Assembly: GCF_032854445.1 (NCBI RefSeq)
Contig: NC_088307.1
Location: 17,126,017-17,190,016 of the forward strand
DNA length: 64,000 bases
Source of the DNA: Liolophura sinensis
Taxonomy: Eukaryota > Mollusca > Polyplacophora > Chitonida > Chitonidae
Direction of reading: 5' to 3'
The notes under the pieces were generated by a model, which was not told the DNA's origin, searched no databases, and saw nothing but the letters and a program-made list of their open reading frames with translations. The stretch's first letter is position 1. Each line of letters starts with the position of its first letter. Both the position numbers and the translations under genes were made by a program. Below, one piece after another: positions 46,101-55,740 of the stretch.

Positions 46101-46796
46101 AATGAACTAAGATGGGAACCGCTTTATGTGAGACGTAGATCCCACAGAATTCTTCTTTTCCATAAAATTATAAATGGGCTATCGCCTCCTTATTTGAAAA
46201 AATTACTACCATGCGGAAATGAAGCTGTCGTCAGTACATACAATCTACGAAATAAGCACAACATCCGTCTTCCCAAAGGTCGTATCCAGTTGTACATGTC
46301 GTCATTTATTCCCCAAACAATTAAAGATTGGAATTCAATACCTCCCCACTTTCGTCACGACTCTCTAGAAAAGCTTAAATCCTATCTTAAACCTAGTTTT
46401 GTTGACAGCATTACTATTTCCGTACTGTACGATTCTTTTGTAACATTTTCCTCGATACTGCATTGTAGGATGCGGATGGGACTGAGCGCTCTTCACGCAG
46501 ACTTATTTACCAATGGCCTTTCAGATGACCAGTCTTGTCATAAATGTAATTACAAATGTGAAAATTCTCATCATTTTATGCCGCTCAAAGGAAGCACATG
46601 TTCGACAGGTTTACTAAAACGATTTCTCCAAATGCTCACTTATCTATTTTCCTTCCGCATTGCTCAAAACATATCTCAAATATTTTACTTTTTGGATCAA
46701 ATGACCTATCTCTTGAAGACAATAAAACCATATTCTGTTCTGTGCACAAATTCATTCAAGATACTCGAAGATTTATCCATCGTACTCACCAAGTAG
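43149..46796 (+). CDS. LINE ORF2: AP endonuclease and reverse transcriptase
   Basis: This 1215-codon ORF drives target-primed reverse transcription of the LINE. Residues 1-120 are cysteine-rich and hydrophobic. GDIHKNPGP (123-131) follows and resembles the 2A ribosome-skipping motif. The AP endonuclease (about 136-370) has HFNARSLL, CVTETWLSS, a GDFND motif near 288 and LDHCTIY near 361. The reverse transcriptase (about 575-850) includes DVSKAFDKVWH, GFPQGSVLGPLLFL and the catalytic FADDTSLL near 814. The C-terminus has a CHKCNYKC-type zinc-knuckle remnant. No stop codon interrupts the domains. Near 46570-46600 the reading leaves the conserved frame, and the expected C-terminal tail continues in another frame to 46816. 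The start codon is the first in-frame Met and is uncertain. Confidence 0.93.
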   Translation: MYVLDYVTRDLTDNYMRNKQKFELLSSEYDGNQARTCASFFLKCCYVMDYLSQYRVAIGTWYNFVCCKSRVHLIKLINLLNELTVICNATDSLLFCVIIGILCMLNNLNYVLIVIIALLLRCGDIHKNPGPPSSHNLRCCHFNARSLLAQSDDQMSSYSKLDEVSTVLVNEHDYDIICVTETWLSSAIPDERVNIEGYYIIRKDRDRHGGGVAIYCKSSLNITRRLDLENENEMLWITIELFNRSVLVAVCYRPPNQSTESRDLFINKFDSTLTSVISENPHALLIFGDFNDRCTDWNKYHDKSELKMKLFDLLAGKNLFQILNEPTRYTEDSAYLLDLIITDNMRYVTDYGVACPMANLDHCTIYCKLDVLCNDKPKSFKRHVWDLKCADIDRLRNLLSVSPWDICDVFTDINDKVYAWSNLFLSCCKETIPNKEITVRPRDKPWMTNDVRYKLRIRNRCFKKYKRSKNEKDKFRFYIARREANTAKREAIRRYATRLKTKLSDPNLDTKTYWSSMKSMLGSKAKPPIPPLLVNGKNVSSDIDKANAFCAFFASHSDLPSPVPDLPDFSFVTTTRLNSIQITEKEVGHCLSSLNTKKASGPDGISNFMLQSAAGSITPSLTKLFNSSLQNGVFPSAWKRCRVCPVFKKGDRHCISNYRPVCLQPSISKVFEKVVYKHLYQYLTINNILIPHNAGFKSGDSTICQLTKIVHNIYKGLDNGNDMCLVFLDVSKAFDKVWHTGLLFKLRQMGIGGMLLAWINDYLSDRSISVCLNGKESSSNPTYSGFPQGSVLGPLLFLIFINDINTNTECDINIFADDTSLLEEIKDLPVSETRLNRDLSKLASWANQWCVTFNALKTVYLLVSLKGNPSYPKLYLNGTEVKSVQSHKHLGIFLQHNGKWDEHIRNLVNKCNKKLSILNRCKKCLTRKCLKTLYFSQIRSTIEYGDILFDNCGIVLSQKLETIQRRAALLCSGGLRRTSYSKLLNELRWEPLYVRRRSHRILLFHKIINGLSPPYLKKLLPCGNEAVVSTYNLRNKHNIRLPKGRIQLYMSSFIPQTIKDWNSIPPHFRHDSLEKLKSYLKPSFVDSITISVLYDSFVTFSSILHCRMRMGLSALHADLFTNGLSDDQSCHKCNYKCENSHHFMPLKGSTCSTGLLKRFLQMLTYLFSFRIAQNISQIFYFLDQMTYLLKTIKPYSVLCTNSFKILEDLSIVLTK

Positions 46797-46816
46797 TTCA
46801 AACAAGCTCCTTTTAA
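46598..46816 (+). pseudogene. frameshifted C-terminal tail of the LINE ORF
   Basis: In a different frame from the main ORF, this stretch encodes HMFDRFTKTI, then ILLFGSNDLSLEDNKTIF and SVHKFIQDTRRF. That pattern (hydrophobic LLFG, acidic linker, VHKFI-xTxRF end) is the usual end of CR1/L2-group reverse transcriptases. The small indel lies around 46575-46595. This copy therefore probably makes a protein with a wrong tail. Confidence 0.8.
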
Positions 46817-47060
46817 GGTACAAAGTGCTAAGACTGAAACCCATTCCTAAATCTGTTATATAATCGGTACTTAATGAAGTATATGAGTGTGTGCAGTATT
46901 GGATGCCTATGTGTATTGTAAATATTGTAAATATTTTATTCTTCACTATCAAGTTTTGATTATATAAATGTATGATGTATATAAGTTTGAGGAGACCCCC
47001 CTAGTGACCCATGGGTTGTGGGATATCCTCAGTAAACAAATAAAGAATTAAATTAAATCC

Positions 47061-47686
47061 TGAATAGTTTTGAAGATTTAAGTAATATTCAGACGATCCA
47101 CTTGCAATTTTCACGCAATACACAAGTAGTAAAACTCTAAAAAAGGAAAGCTTCATTTTGATTCCATAATTCAGCATTTCATTTTCCCATCATCAGAATA
47201 CAATGTTGAAACACAGAGTCAAAATGAAATTAACTGAAGAATTAAAGTTGAACAGAGATGAGTTAAAACATTTAAAACTGGATGAAAATGTAAAAGGGTC
47301 TCCATAGTAAATATCATGGATTTTTTATCCAATTTTTAATTTTTATTAAAGGGCGACAGTAAGGGTGTTTCATAATGTTACTATGTACGAGCTGCCCAAG
47401 TCAGGCATCACTAGAAAGACCCCTACAGTATTCCTCAATCTAATCACAGTTTATGGACACCGAGGCAATCGATCATTACTCTGGCAAACAACGGAAGATG
47501 GCCACAGAATTCCGTTGTATCTACGAATTTAATGTAGACGCTGATATTTACTTCTAAAGACGTTATTCCTCATTCGTGTCTTCAGTTTTGTTTAATGCAA
47601 GTCATGAAGTTTCAAGATTCATTGGTTTGTTTCTACTGTCACAACACGAAACCAAATAACGCCACTCCGACAATGTACCGGATAAG
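47061..47686. other. between LINE and unit 2
   Basis: No gene was recognised. The block GCATCACTAGAAAGAC near 47405 recurs near 55854, just past the end of unit 3, and may mark a boundary of the duplicated segment. Confidence 0.4.
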
Positions 47687-50460
47687 ACCATGTCAACAAC
47701 ACCTGCAATGCCGATTGGCCACAGCGAGGTAATTTACCGAGCCAATATATAAAGCATCCCTAACAGTGATACCATCATGGACATATGAGACTTGGTTATC
47801 AAGGAAAAGTGGACCACAAACACAAGGCTGTCATTGTTCCTGAGGCTTTCTATCAGAGAGCTATGTATCTGATAACCGGGTACCCTGTAAATCTGACAGA
47901 TGAGAACTCGGCTACGCTAGTGGGTTCTTAACAAGACATTAAGAAGATTAGAGCACTTTTAGCAGTGTATGAGTTCTCCAGACACAGTGACCTCATATTT
48001 GTGTTAACATCGAATGCTGACGGGAGCATGCAGACAAAGGCAGAGATTGAAATGAACGATTATGGGTTTACGCCACATTCGCAGTATCGCAGCCATATTG
48101 TAGTGATGGCGGACGGTCGTCGTTGGCAACGGAATTATATTATTACATGGACAAGATGTGGCGACCAAAAAGAGTGAAAAATCAGATGCCGTACTATGTT
48201 TCGCATTCAGGATTCTTAGGTGGTGGTCTTTACACGTACACTGTATTATAAACATAAGACTAAAGGTTACGTCTCTGAGGACAGTCTTTGGTGTTTAAAA
48301 TATAGTGGCACAACGTTTGAGAAACACACGAGTGGTCCATACCTAGAGACGTGTGTACGTATACCAATAGAGGACATTTCACTACCTTGGACTTTCTAAT
48401 ACAAGGTATGGTAGTGAGGTGACCGCTACATGGCTGCCTTGACCTGTAACACAAAGGTCATCGGGTAGCGAGAAAGACAAGAAGTGAGGCAGCTAAACGA
48501 AGTAAAGAGGTGAGCAAAATAAGCATCCAGCCTCCAATTGCCGTGAAACTTGTATGATGATATTTTCGTCCCCCAGTTATTTATTTTAACAGAACAACAG
48601 GAGCGCGGAGCACTTAAAATTGCTGAAGGAGATACATTGAGAAAAGCTCAAACAAGCAAACATCGACACAGAAGTACATTGCGGTTTAGAAAGGATAACT
48701 AGCGAAGTATAACTTTGGAAGCGACAAAACTGTTATTTATTCGACGGGCCTGGGATTAGATATATAACCTATCCTAACAGTGCATATTTTAAGTCATCGA
48801 TTGCGTTGAGTTGATTTCTTTTATGCTTGTTTCCAGTAAAGAATACCTCAGAAAAAACGTGTGTATAAGTTATTATTGGTCGTGTGGAAAATGTGCTTTG
48901 TAAAAAATTAAATTTTAAGGCTTTATATAATTCGAATCTTCACGTAGGAAGAAAACATTAAATTTAATGTCAAGAGAACTTTCAACAAAGATACCATATC
49001 GGGTATTTAATACATATGTAACTGTATGCTGGGAATATGTAAATTTGTGCAAAGTGGAAGAATATTGAAGAATTCTGTCAAGAGTATAATCCGTTTGCAT
49101 TGTTAAATTCATGTCACTTACCTGTGGTATATTGTGTCTGATTCATTCCTACACATGTCGTCATTTCCGGTCACGTCAGAATGGCACTGACTAGCGCGAG
49201 ACCCGATAAACACAACAATCAACGTGATCCATCCCAAGCAAAAATCTGGCACCATTTCTGTAGTGGATCTGTATGATTCAATAGCGTTATGAATGGATAT
49301 ATATCGCTAGCTGTTACCATTGCAAAATGGTAAACCGTCCTGTTAATTTCGAGCACGAAGTTCTTGGAAATGGCCGCTCTCTTCTTTACAGCCGTGAAGA
49401 GATCTTATAGCTGTTCGTAATGGTCGGGGAACAGTAGAGGAGTTAATCGTATAGTAAACCTTCAAATCGTAAAACTACTATCGTTTACAACACGACACAA
49501 ATATTGTGCCTTTAGGAGATGAGATGTGAAACATTTGGTGACAATCCTATGAAGGCACTGTTTAACGCACACAATATACGCTGCCCAAGGCAAGCACGTT
49601 TCCATCTCGCCTAACAGCTATTTTTGACACTGTACCCTCGTCTGGTATGGACTAAAGAGTCATGGCAACTTGATGGCACAATCAGACTGATTTATCTCTT
49701 GGTGTGTAACGGAACTTAATCCCATTGATAAATGTTATTTGGCCATCGCTCTCGTTTTCATTCACAGACGAGCACCTGATCGCCGCGAGTAAGGAACCCG
49801 GTACTGAGAATAACACAGGGCAGCATATGAGTCGTTGATACGATGCCAGCTGACGATTGCTCGATTATCTACATGCGGATGCTCTACTTTGTACATAACT
49901 GTCCAGAAATAGAGTGGGCAAGAGCAGTCCCTAGTAAGCTAACACTATGCTTGATCCACCTGCCTTCAGCTATTGCACCCTTCTGACTGAGACGGCTACT
50001 GACAGCATCAGCTCTAGACTTGCCGATTGCCGTAAGCTAATGACACGAATGTGTCCCAGCAGGGATGAAGGATGAGACAAAGGCCAAAACGTCAAAGGTG
50101 GCAGTTAGACCGTTCAGTTGAAAATCCTACTGATGTAAGATCTGTTGAATTATGTAGCTGTAACACTCAGAGGGCCGGTACTTGGTTTAATATCAATACC
50201 TGACAAACGGTAACTATTGTCTCGTTGCATGACGATTCAAAACTCGAATGCTGAGTCCATGCATGGGAAGAAGAAGCTGTGTGGAGAAGATAAATCGTCA
50301 ACAGCCAACACAAAAACACCCTCAGACCCGCTCGGGAGCATCTATTAAGGGATTAGTTAGGATGGGTGGGAATGGATAGCAGACTTCACACACCGAAAGG
50401 CTAATGTCCCCAATACGTTTAAAAAACATCGCTCCAGTTCGCCTGACTTGGTAATGTAAA
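47687..50460 (-). repeat. tandem segmental duplication, unit 2 (with exon 1b)
   Basis: Aligns with unit 1 from ACCATGTCAACAACACCTGC (about 47691) through exon 1b to the shared CTGCCTTCAGCTATTGCACC block (about 49960) and AATGTCCCCAATACGTTTAA (about 50403). The shared downstream block GAGCGCGGAGCACTTAAAAT (about 48602) matches unit 1 near 40653. Confidence 0.85.
49122..49255 (-). CDS. Cys-loop anion channel, alternative exon 1b (signal peptide)
   Basis: Second copy of the signal-peptide exon, again exactly 134 bases from ATG (49255-49253) to the AG before donor GTAAGT (49121 down). It reads MVPDFCLGWITLIVVFIGSR, then ASQCHSDVTGNDDMCRNESD and TIYH. Cysteines, hydrophobic core and splice phase are kept. 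Changes from 1a are Ala2Val, Arg3Pro, Gly4Asp and an NES sequon in place of NVS. No stop or indel is present, so it appears maintained. Its promoter lies in unit 2. Use in transcripts is unproven. Confidence 0.83.
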
Positions 50461-51149
50461 TAATATCTATTTTACACGATCGTTTTGGAAGCATTTGTTC
50501 CATTGGATGTTTACCAGGGGCGTGGCGTCTGATGAGTTTTTATGTGTCAGATAAAATAATAACATTACGTTTTCAAAAATCTATTCATCTTCTGTAAACA
50601 GTAATGAATTAAAAATATAGATCGAGACACGAATTTCCAAGATTTTCAACGTTCTACAGTATTGTAGTATTGTATTGTACGGCCTGCTCCACATATTTTG
50701 TATCACATATTCAGCACTGTGCAAGGGCATGGTTATATCATGGTTATCTCAAATTTGCTACAGCGCAAAGAAAAAGACTTGGGTGAGAGTGTAATATTGT
50801 AGGTAGGGTTGTTACAACTGTTTTCAGTCTGTAATTAGTACAGACACGTGCTATGATAAACCTTCATCATATATGACGAGTAAATAAATGGCCAAAGATG
50901 TATTGCGATGGCCTACATTAAATTCCGTCATATTGACATATTATGCAACATCATGACGGTATCATATTAAATTTCGCCATAATTATTCAGTACATATTCT
51001 GCAACATTATGATGGCGTTGTAATTAAAGGAAAAACCCTAAAACACTTATGAATGAGTTAAGTATTGAGTACCATAAATACGTGCTATGATAAACTTCAT
51101 ACTTTAAATGTAGAGTTGTATTAGTTTGTGCAACTTAGCAATCTTGGGA
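50461..51149. other. between unit 2 and partial copy
   Basis: AT-rich. Two similar pieces near 50860 and 51075 (ACGTGCTATGATAAAC) suggest a local duplication. No gene was recognised. Confidence 0.4.
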
Positions 51150-51450
51150 ACGACCATTGAGATAAGCTCAAAGAAGCAAACGTCAACGAAGCCCTAGCCT
51201 GTTGTGGTTCAAAGGAAAATAAAAATTTCCAAATGTTGCTCGGAAACCAACATTATCGTTCTTTGTTCGAAGCACCAGGGCTCAAAGAAAGTAGTTTTAA
51301 CAACCATTACGCACATAGTGTCTAAAAAAGCTACACCGGTTATTTTTTGGAAAAAATCACTCAGTTCAAATTAATTCGAATTTTTGCTGTTATTTTAGAA
51401 TACTTCAGATAATTACTTTTCAGAAAAGATCAACATGTTTAAGCGTTTTG
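51150..51450 (-). repeat. fourth, partial copy of the duplicated unit (no exon 1)
   Basis: CATTGAGATAAGCTCAAAGA, GCAAACGTCAACGAAG and TTGTTCGAAGCACCAGGGCT match unit 1 near 40690-40800 and unit 2 near 48650-48760. Similarity fades after about 51450. The signal-peptide exon expected some 400 bases further right is absent. Confidence 0.7.
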
Positions 51451-51749
51451 ATGCTTACAATCCTTAATGAATTTCCTAATCGTTATAACATGTTAACAAC
51501 AGACGCATGTAGAAATGAGTCTTCCAATTGTTATCCAAAGAGTTGAACGGTAATTTAGAATTAAAAGCTGACTGAAGAGTTCGAATATTACCTGTGCCTT
51601 GATGGAGATTTTTTCTCGTTTTGCTTTTTTTAAGTTTTATATAATATGAGTTTAACTTCACATGTATATCACGACACTAAACGCATAACAACCTTAATAT
51701 TGTAACAGATTTCACTTAAATTATACTTCAATAGTAAATGAACATATCT

Positions 51750-52540
51750 GTTGTTATGTGAACAACTGCCGTCAGCTTCTAAATTTAGCTTGCCACTGTT
51801 TACATATGCTGAGTTCAGGGCCTGCTGTCTGCTTCTGCCTTAGAATGTTCCAGAATACGCTCAATTCGGGGCCTGTTGTTCAAGAATTTTCTTATTCTGT
51901 AAAATTCCACCAGTCTATGTAAGACCTATGAAAGTAGGCCAAAAGGGGAAAAGGAAGAAAGGAGAATTATTGAAAGTTTTGGATGCTTTCGCTGTGTATT
52001 ACTTTAGTAGGCCTTTTGTGCTGAATTTTGGTGTCTTTATAGCCTCTGGCTTTGTTATATCATATCTCCACCGAGCACTTGTTCAGTCTGAACTTGTATA
52101 TTTAATTTGTGCTCTTGTGTACACAGAGCTTATTAGTACACGGACCCTGTATGTGGAATTTTGTGTATATTTCGTCATACACTCAGTTATACTGTGGACT
52201 TTCCCTCTTGTGAATATTGCCTCCGTGCATTTTTTAAGCATTGTGAAGTATATGCACCGTTGTACATGTAAGTACTTTAGTATTTGTATAGATACTGCTA
52301 TCCTTTCTTGTTAAACTTAAGTACTTTAGTATTTGTATAAGTCTTGTTATCTGTTCTTGTTAAAGCTAATAAATTGTCGAAAAATAAAATCTGCTGGTTT
52401 TGGTTATTTTTTTGTGCGGCTAAACTGTCGTGTATTTCGAACAAACCATCTCTTTATAATATAGACAGTTTGAATCTCCATCCATCGTTTTCCCGCTATT
52501 TAAAAGCACTTGTTTTGAGAAAACTTTCAATGTTCTAGCT
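51750..52540 (+). other. unrecognised insertion-like segment with a 128-codon ORF
   Basis: This stretch interrupts the duplicated region and matches nothing else in the window. It contains an ORF (51928-52314) with a lysine-rich start (KGKRKKGE) and then hydrophobic, aromatic-rich sequence with several possible membrane spans. Just after it a block of about 45 bases (AAGTACTTTAGTATTTGTAT) is repeated at 52270 and 52318, followed by AATAAATTG and AATAAAATC, possible polyadenylation signals. It could be a solo LTR or a piece of a retroelement, or a chance ORF. I do not recognise the protein. Confidence 0.3.
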
Positions 52541-52754
52541 CCGCCGAGCACTGATGCGGTGTCATGATATTTCGCGACGATCAGTACTTGTGCAGATCCA
52601 GTTTACAACTAGAATAAACTAGGACAAGGTTAATGTCATGTTCCAGGGGATCCAGTGCCACTTTTACAGAATGCAAGACAGCACCCAATCGAAAAGCTAC
52701 ATAACATCAACACATTTGACTGGTTTGCACTATATAATTGGTAGAATCTTTCAC

Positions 52755-52838
52755 ATGTGGGAAGGTCCTCCAGCAACCTCCGGATGGTCGTGGGTTTCCT
52801 CTCACCATAATTCTGGTCACCCTCGTTTATATTCTTGG
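52755..52838 (+). mobile_element. SINE-A fragment abutting a second copy
   Basis: A piece of the SINE-A body (TGTGGGAAGGTCCTCCAGCA, GATGGTCGTGGGTTTCC, CTCACCATAATTCTGG) ending at TTATATTCTTGGG, directly followed by another SINE-A at 52840. The poly-A-type tail is missing at the junction. Confidence 0.75.
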
Positions 52839-52839
52839 G

Positions 52840-53090
52840 CACGCCAGCGCGGAGCAATGACCCTGGAGCCTCTCACCAATGCGGTCGCTATGAGTTCAAG
52901 TTCGGCTCATGCTGGCTTCCTCCCCGGCTGTATGTGGCAAGGCCTGTCAACAACCTGCAGATGGTCGTGGGTTTCCCTTGGGCTCTGCCTGGTTTCCTCC
53001 CACCATAATGTTGTTCGTGGTCGTATAAGTCAAATATTTTTGAATACGGCGTAACACCAATCAAATAAATAAATAAATAAAATAAATATC
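52840..53090 (+). mobile_element. SINE-A, partly truncated head
   Basis: Begins within the head (GCGCGGAGCAATGACCCTGG), keeps the B-box area (TATGAGTTCAAGTTCGG), the body and the tail (TGAATACGGCGTAACACC, AATAAATAAATAAA). It sits between the partial copy and unit 3. No clean direct repeats were found. Confidence 0.85.
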
Positions 53091-53379
53091 AGAAGATGGT
53101 GTATACAATATAGAAAACTAATATTTTCATGTTAATCTTGCTAACCACAAGTTCTTTGAATTTTGAGGATGATCAGGGGTATCACGCATCATAAAATGGT
53201 GGCCACTGATTATGACGTCACACGACACCGGAAATATCACAGTCGTATCGTAGAGATGTTAGAAACATCTGTGACTACGGGAAAGATCCGGAGACGGGGT
53301 ATAGTGATTGCGATACATATCGTGTGCTGTTCCTGTGAGATGGGATGTAATGTATCAAGAACCACATAGCACTAATCCC

Positions 53380-55740
53380 AGGTCTGACATCAACCAAGCA
53401 TACGGATAATACCACTGCGGACTGTATATGAGAGTGAGGAAAGTAGACCGCGTAAAAAGCTATCATTGCTTTCCGGGTTTTCCTTCAGGGAGCCGTGCAT
53501 GTGGTAAAACACTATTCATTCTATCCGACAAAATAGATATAGGAAAGCTAATTACATTCTCCACACCAGATCTACAGAAAGACTATCCTACATTACGGAT
53601 CTTTCGTTCATCAAGAAAGAGTGACCTGCTTTTTAAGAAAAAAGTCAATATATGGAGACACGTTTCATATAAATTATGTTCCTGCTGCCTTGCATATGTG
53701 GCATAACATATCGAGTCACATTTAAACGGAATCGATTGTTTTGACTTTTTAGCCTCATCCACATTGATCTGTTATAAGAGATATGGAATAACCAGAAAAC
53801 TATAAATGCTGAACATTGAGATATGCGCAAAGCGCACAAATGTGCAAGATAGAGACCCAGATAAATGGCAGTTAAAAGAAAACAAGAGCAGTGGAACTTT
53901 GCAAGCATTAACACTGTTTTTCATTCGACACATCTGCATTTCAAGAAAATATGTTTTACGTACAACATACCCTTAGTGTACACGTATGATTATACATACC
54001 TTGTGTTGAAACAGTTTATATCTGTTACCAATCAATAACTCAGAGGAAGGTTTGAATAAGTGATTTTTCGTTGTCTAGATATGGGCTCCGTAAAGAATCA
54101 AAGCTAATATTTTTGATTGATATTTAAGAATATCTAGTCTTAATCTTCACGATAGCAGTTTTCAATGTCCATAAAATTCATTTCAAATGAACATTAAATA
54201 TCTCAACATATTCTTTAATATATACAGCTGTGTAGTGTGACTTGAGATTTGTTACAAGAAGAAATATTTTAGAATTCTGTATAGAGTGAAGTCAGTTTGT
54301 CTGGTTGAATTCATTTCACTTACCTGTGATGTATTGTATCTGATACATTCCTACACATGTCGTCATTTCCGGTTACGTCTGTATGACACTGACTAGCGTA
54401 AGATTCGATAAACACAATAATCAAGGGGATCCATCCCAAGTAAAAACCTGGCGCCATTTCTCTATCGGAACTGTATGACTCACTGTAGTGCTATAAACAG
54501 AGATAGGCCTAAATCACAGCTGTTATTCCTGGAAAATGCTCAACAGTCTTGTTGATTCCAAACCACGAACCCTTGAAAGTGGAACCTTTCTCTTTTATAA
54601 CAGTGAAGTGATTATTTGCTGTACACAAACAACCTTCTGATGGTAAATCAGTAAACCACAGTATAAAGCATTCAAATCGTTCATCTAATGCAGTTTAAAA
54701 TACGACAAAATGTAAAGGCTTCAGGTTAGGGTGAAGAGTCATCAAAGAGTTGAAGCATTTGGTCACATTGCAAATCCTGTAACCCAAAACAAACTGTTCG
54801 ATTGTAATTGTTATACGCCCTTCTACACTACAGGGACTTAAGTAACCACATTTCCATATAGCCCAACGCTAATTCTTGAAAGTGAACTTCTGTCTTTTGG
54901 TGACACACTCAGACTGGTTGATCCCTTTACCGATAACGGTACTTAATCTCAGTGATTAATGTCGTCTCAGATCGCGCAGGCCTCTCACACGGCAGTTAGC
55001 CTTCGCTCTGAGTCTCATTCAAAGACCAGCGGCCGATCATCCACCAGGCCTATGGATTGCGGTTTTACGAGTAACACAAGCTTACATACGGATCGCTGGT
55101 CCGACGTCAACTGGCGATTGGTGGGTTATCAACCTGGTAATGTTCCACTGTGTACCTAACACTCAAGCAATAATGTGGACATCAGCAGCCTTGAGTAAGC
55201 TAACGCTCTGCTCTATCCACCTGCCTTCAGCTATTACACCCTCATGACTGAGATAGCTGGTGACCGATTCAGCTCTAGAGTTGCCAATCGCCCTAAGCTA
55301 GATGACAAAACTGTACTCCAGCACCAATGAGGTAACGGCTATAATGCCACACAGTGGTAATGTGATCGTTAAGTTTAAAATCTTGGAAGTGCACATGCTC
55401 TATAATCACTTAGCCCCAACACCTAGAGAGCCGTCCTTTGCTCAAATATTCAGTCCTGACAAACTAGAGCTATTGCCGGCTTGTATAAAGATTTAAGTGG
55501 TGGGAAGCTAGGCGTATGCTAGAGAAAAGAAACTGTGTGGGGGACAAATTTTAAACAACCAACGGTAGACGCTGCCAGACACTCTCCGGAGCAACATTTA
55601 ACAGATTACACCAGGGTTGGTGGTAATGGATAGCGGATTTTACACACCAAAATGACCAAAGCCCCCAGTATGTTTAAAGAAACATTAGGGCAGTTCGCTT
55701 GGCTCGGTAATGTAATGGGTTTCTTGCACAATCCTTTTGC
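53380..55740 (-). repeat. tandem segmental duplication, unit 3 (with exon 1c)
   Basis: The left edge aligns with unit 1 at about 40211 (GGTCTGACATCAACCAAGCA against GGTCTGACACCAGCCAACCA). The segment GCGTAAAAAGCTATCATTGC matches unit 1 near 40297. Similarity runs through exon 1c to CTGCCTTCAGCTATTACACC (about 55222) and CCCCCAGTATGTTTAAAGAA (about 55662). It is slightly shorter than the other units. Confidence 0.85.
54324..54457 (-). CDS. Cys-loop anion channel, alternative exon 1c (signal peptide)
   Basis: Third copy of the signal-peptide exon, with ATG at 54457-54455 and donor GTAAGT starting at 54323. It reads MAPGFYLGWIPLIIVFIESY, then ASQCHTDVTGNDDMCRNVSD and TIHH. It is closer to 1a than to 1b. 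Odd points are Thr11Pro and Gly18Glu within the signal region, which could weaken the hydrophobic core, and Cys6Tyr. The two mature cysteines and the NVS sequon remain. The exon is 134 bases, in the same phase as the others. Being the most distal copy, it may define the longest transcript, with an intron of about 38.8 kb to exon 2. Confidence 0.82.

Larger units (their letters stand above)
42900..47060 (+). mobile_element. CR1/L2-like non-LTR retrotransposon (LINE)
   Basis: The element holds one long ORF (43149-46796) with apurinic-endonuclease and reverse transcriptase domains, a short 3' region with GTGACCCATGGGTTGTGGGA, and a TAAATAAAG-AATTAAATTAAA type tail ending near 47055. It sits antisense in intron 1 of the receptor, between duplicated units 1 and 2. 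The left boundary is only bracketed, between the end of unit 1 similarity (about 42890) and the ORF start. No target-site duplication was identified. Confidence 0.88.
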
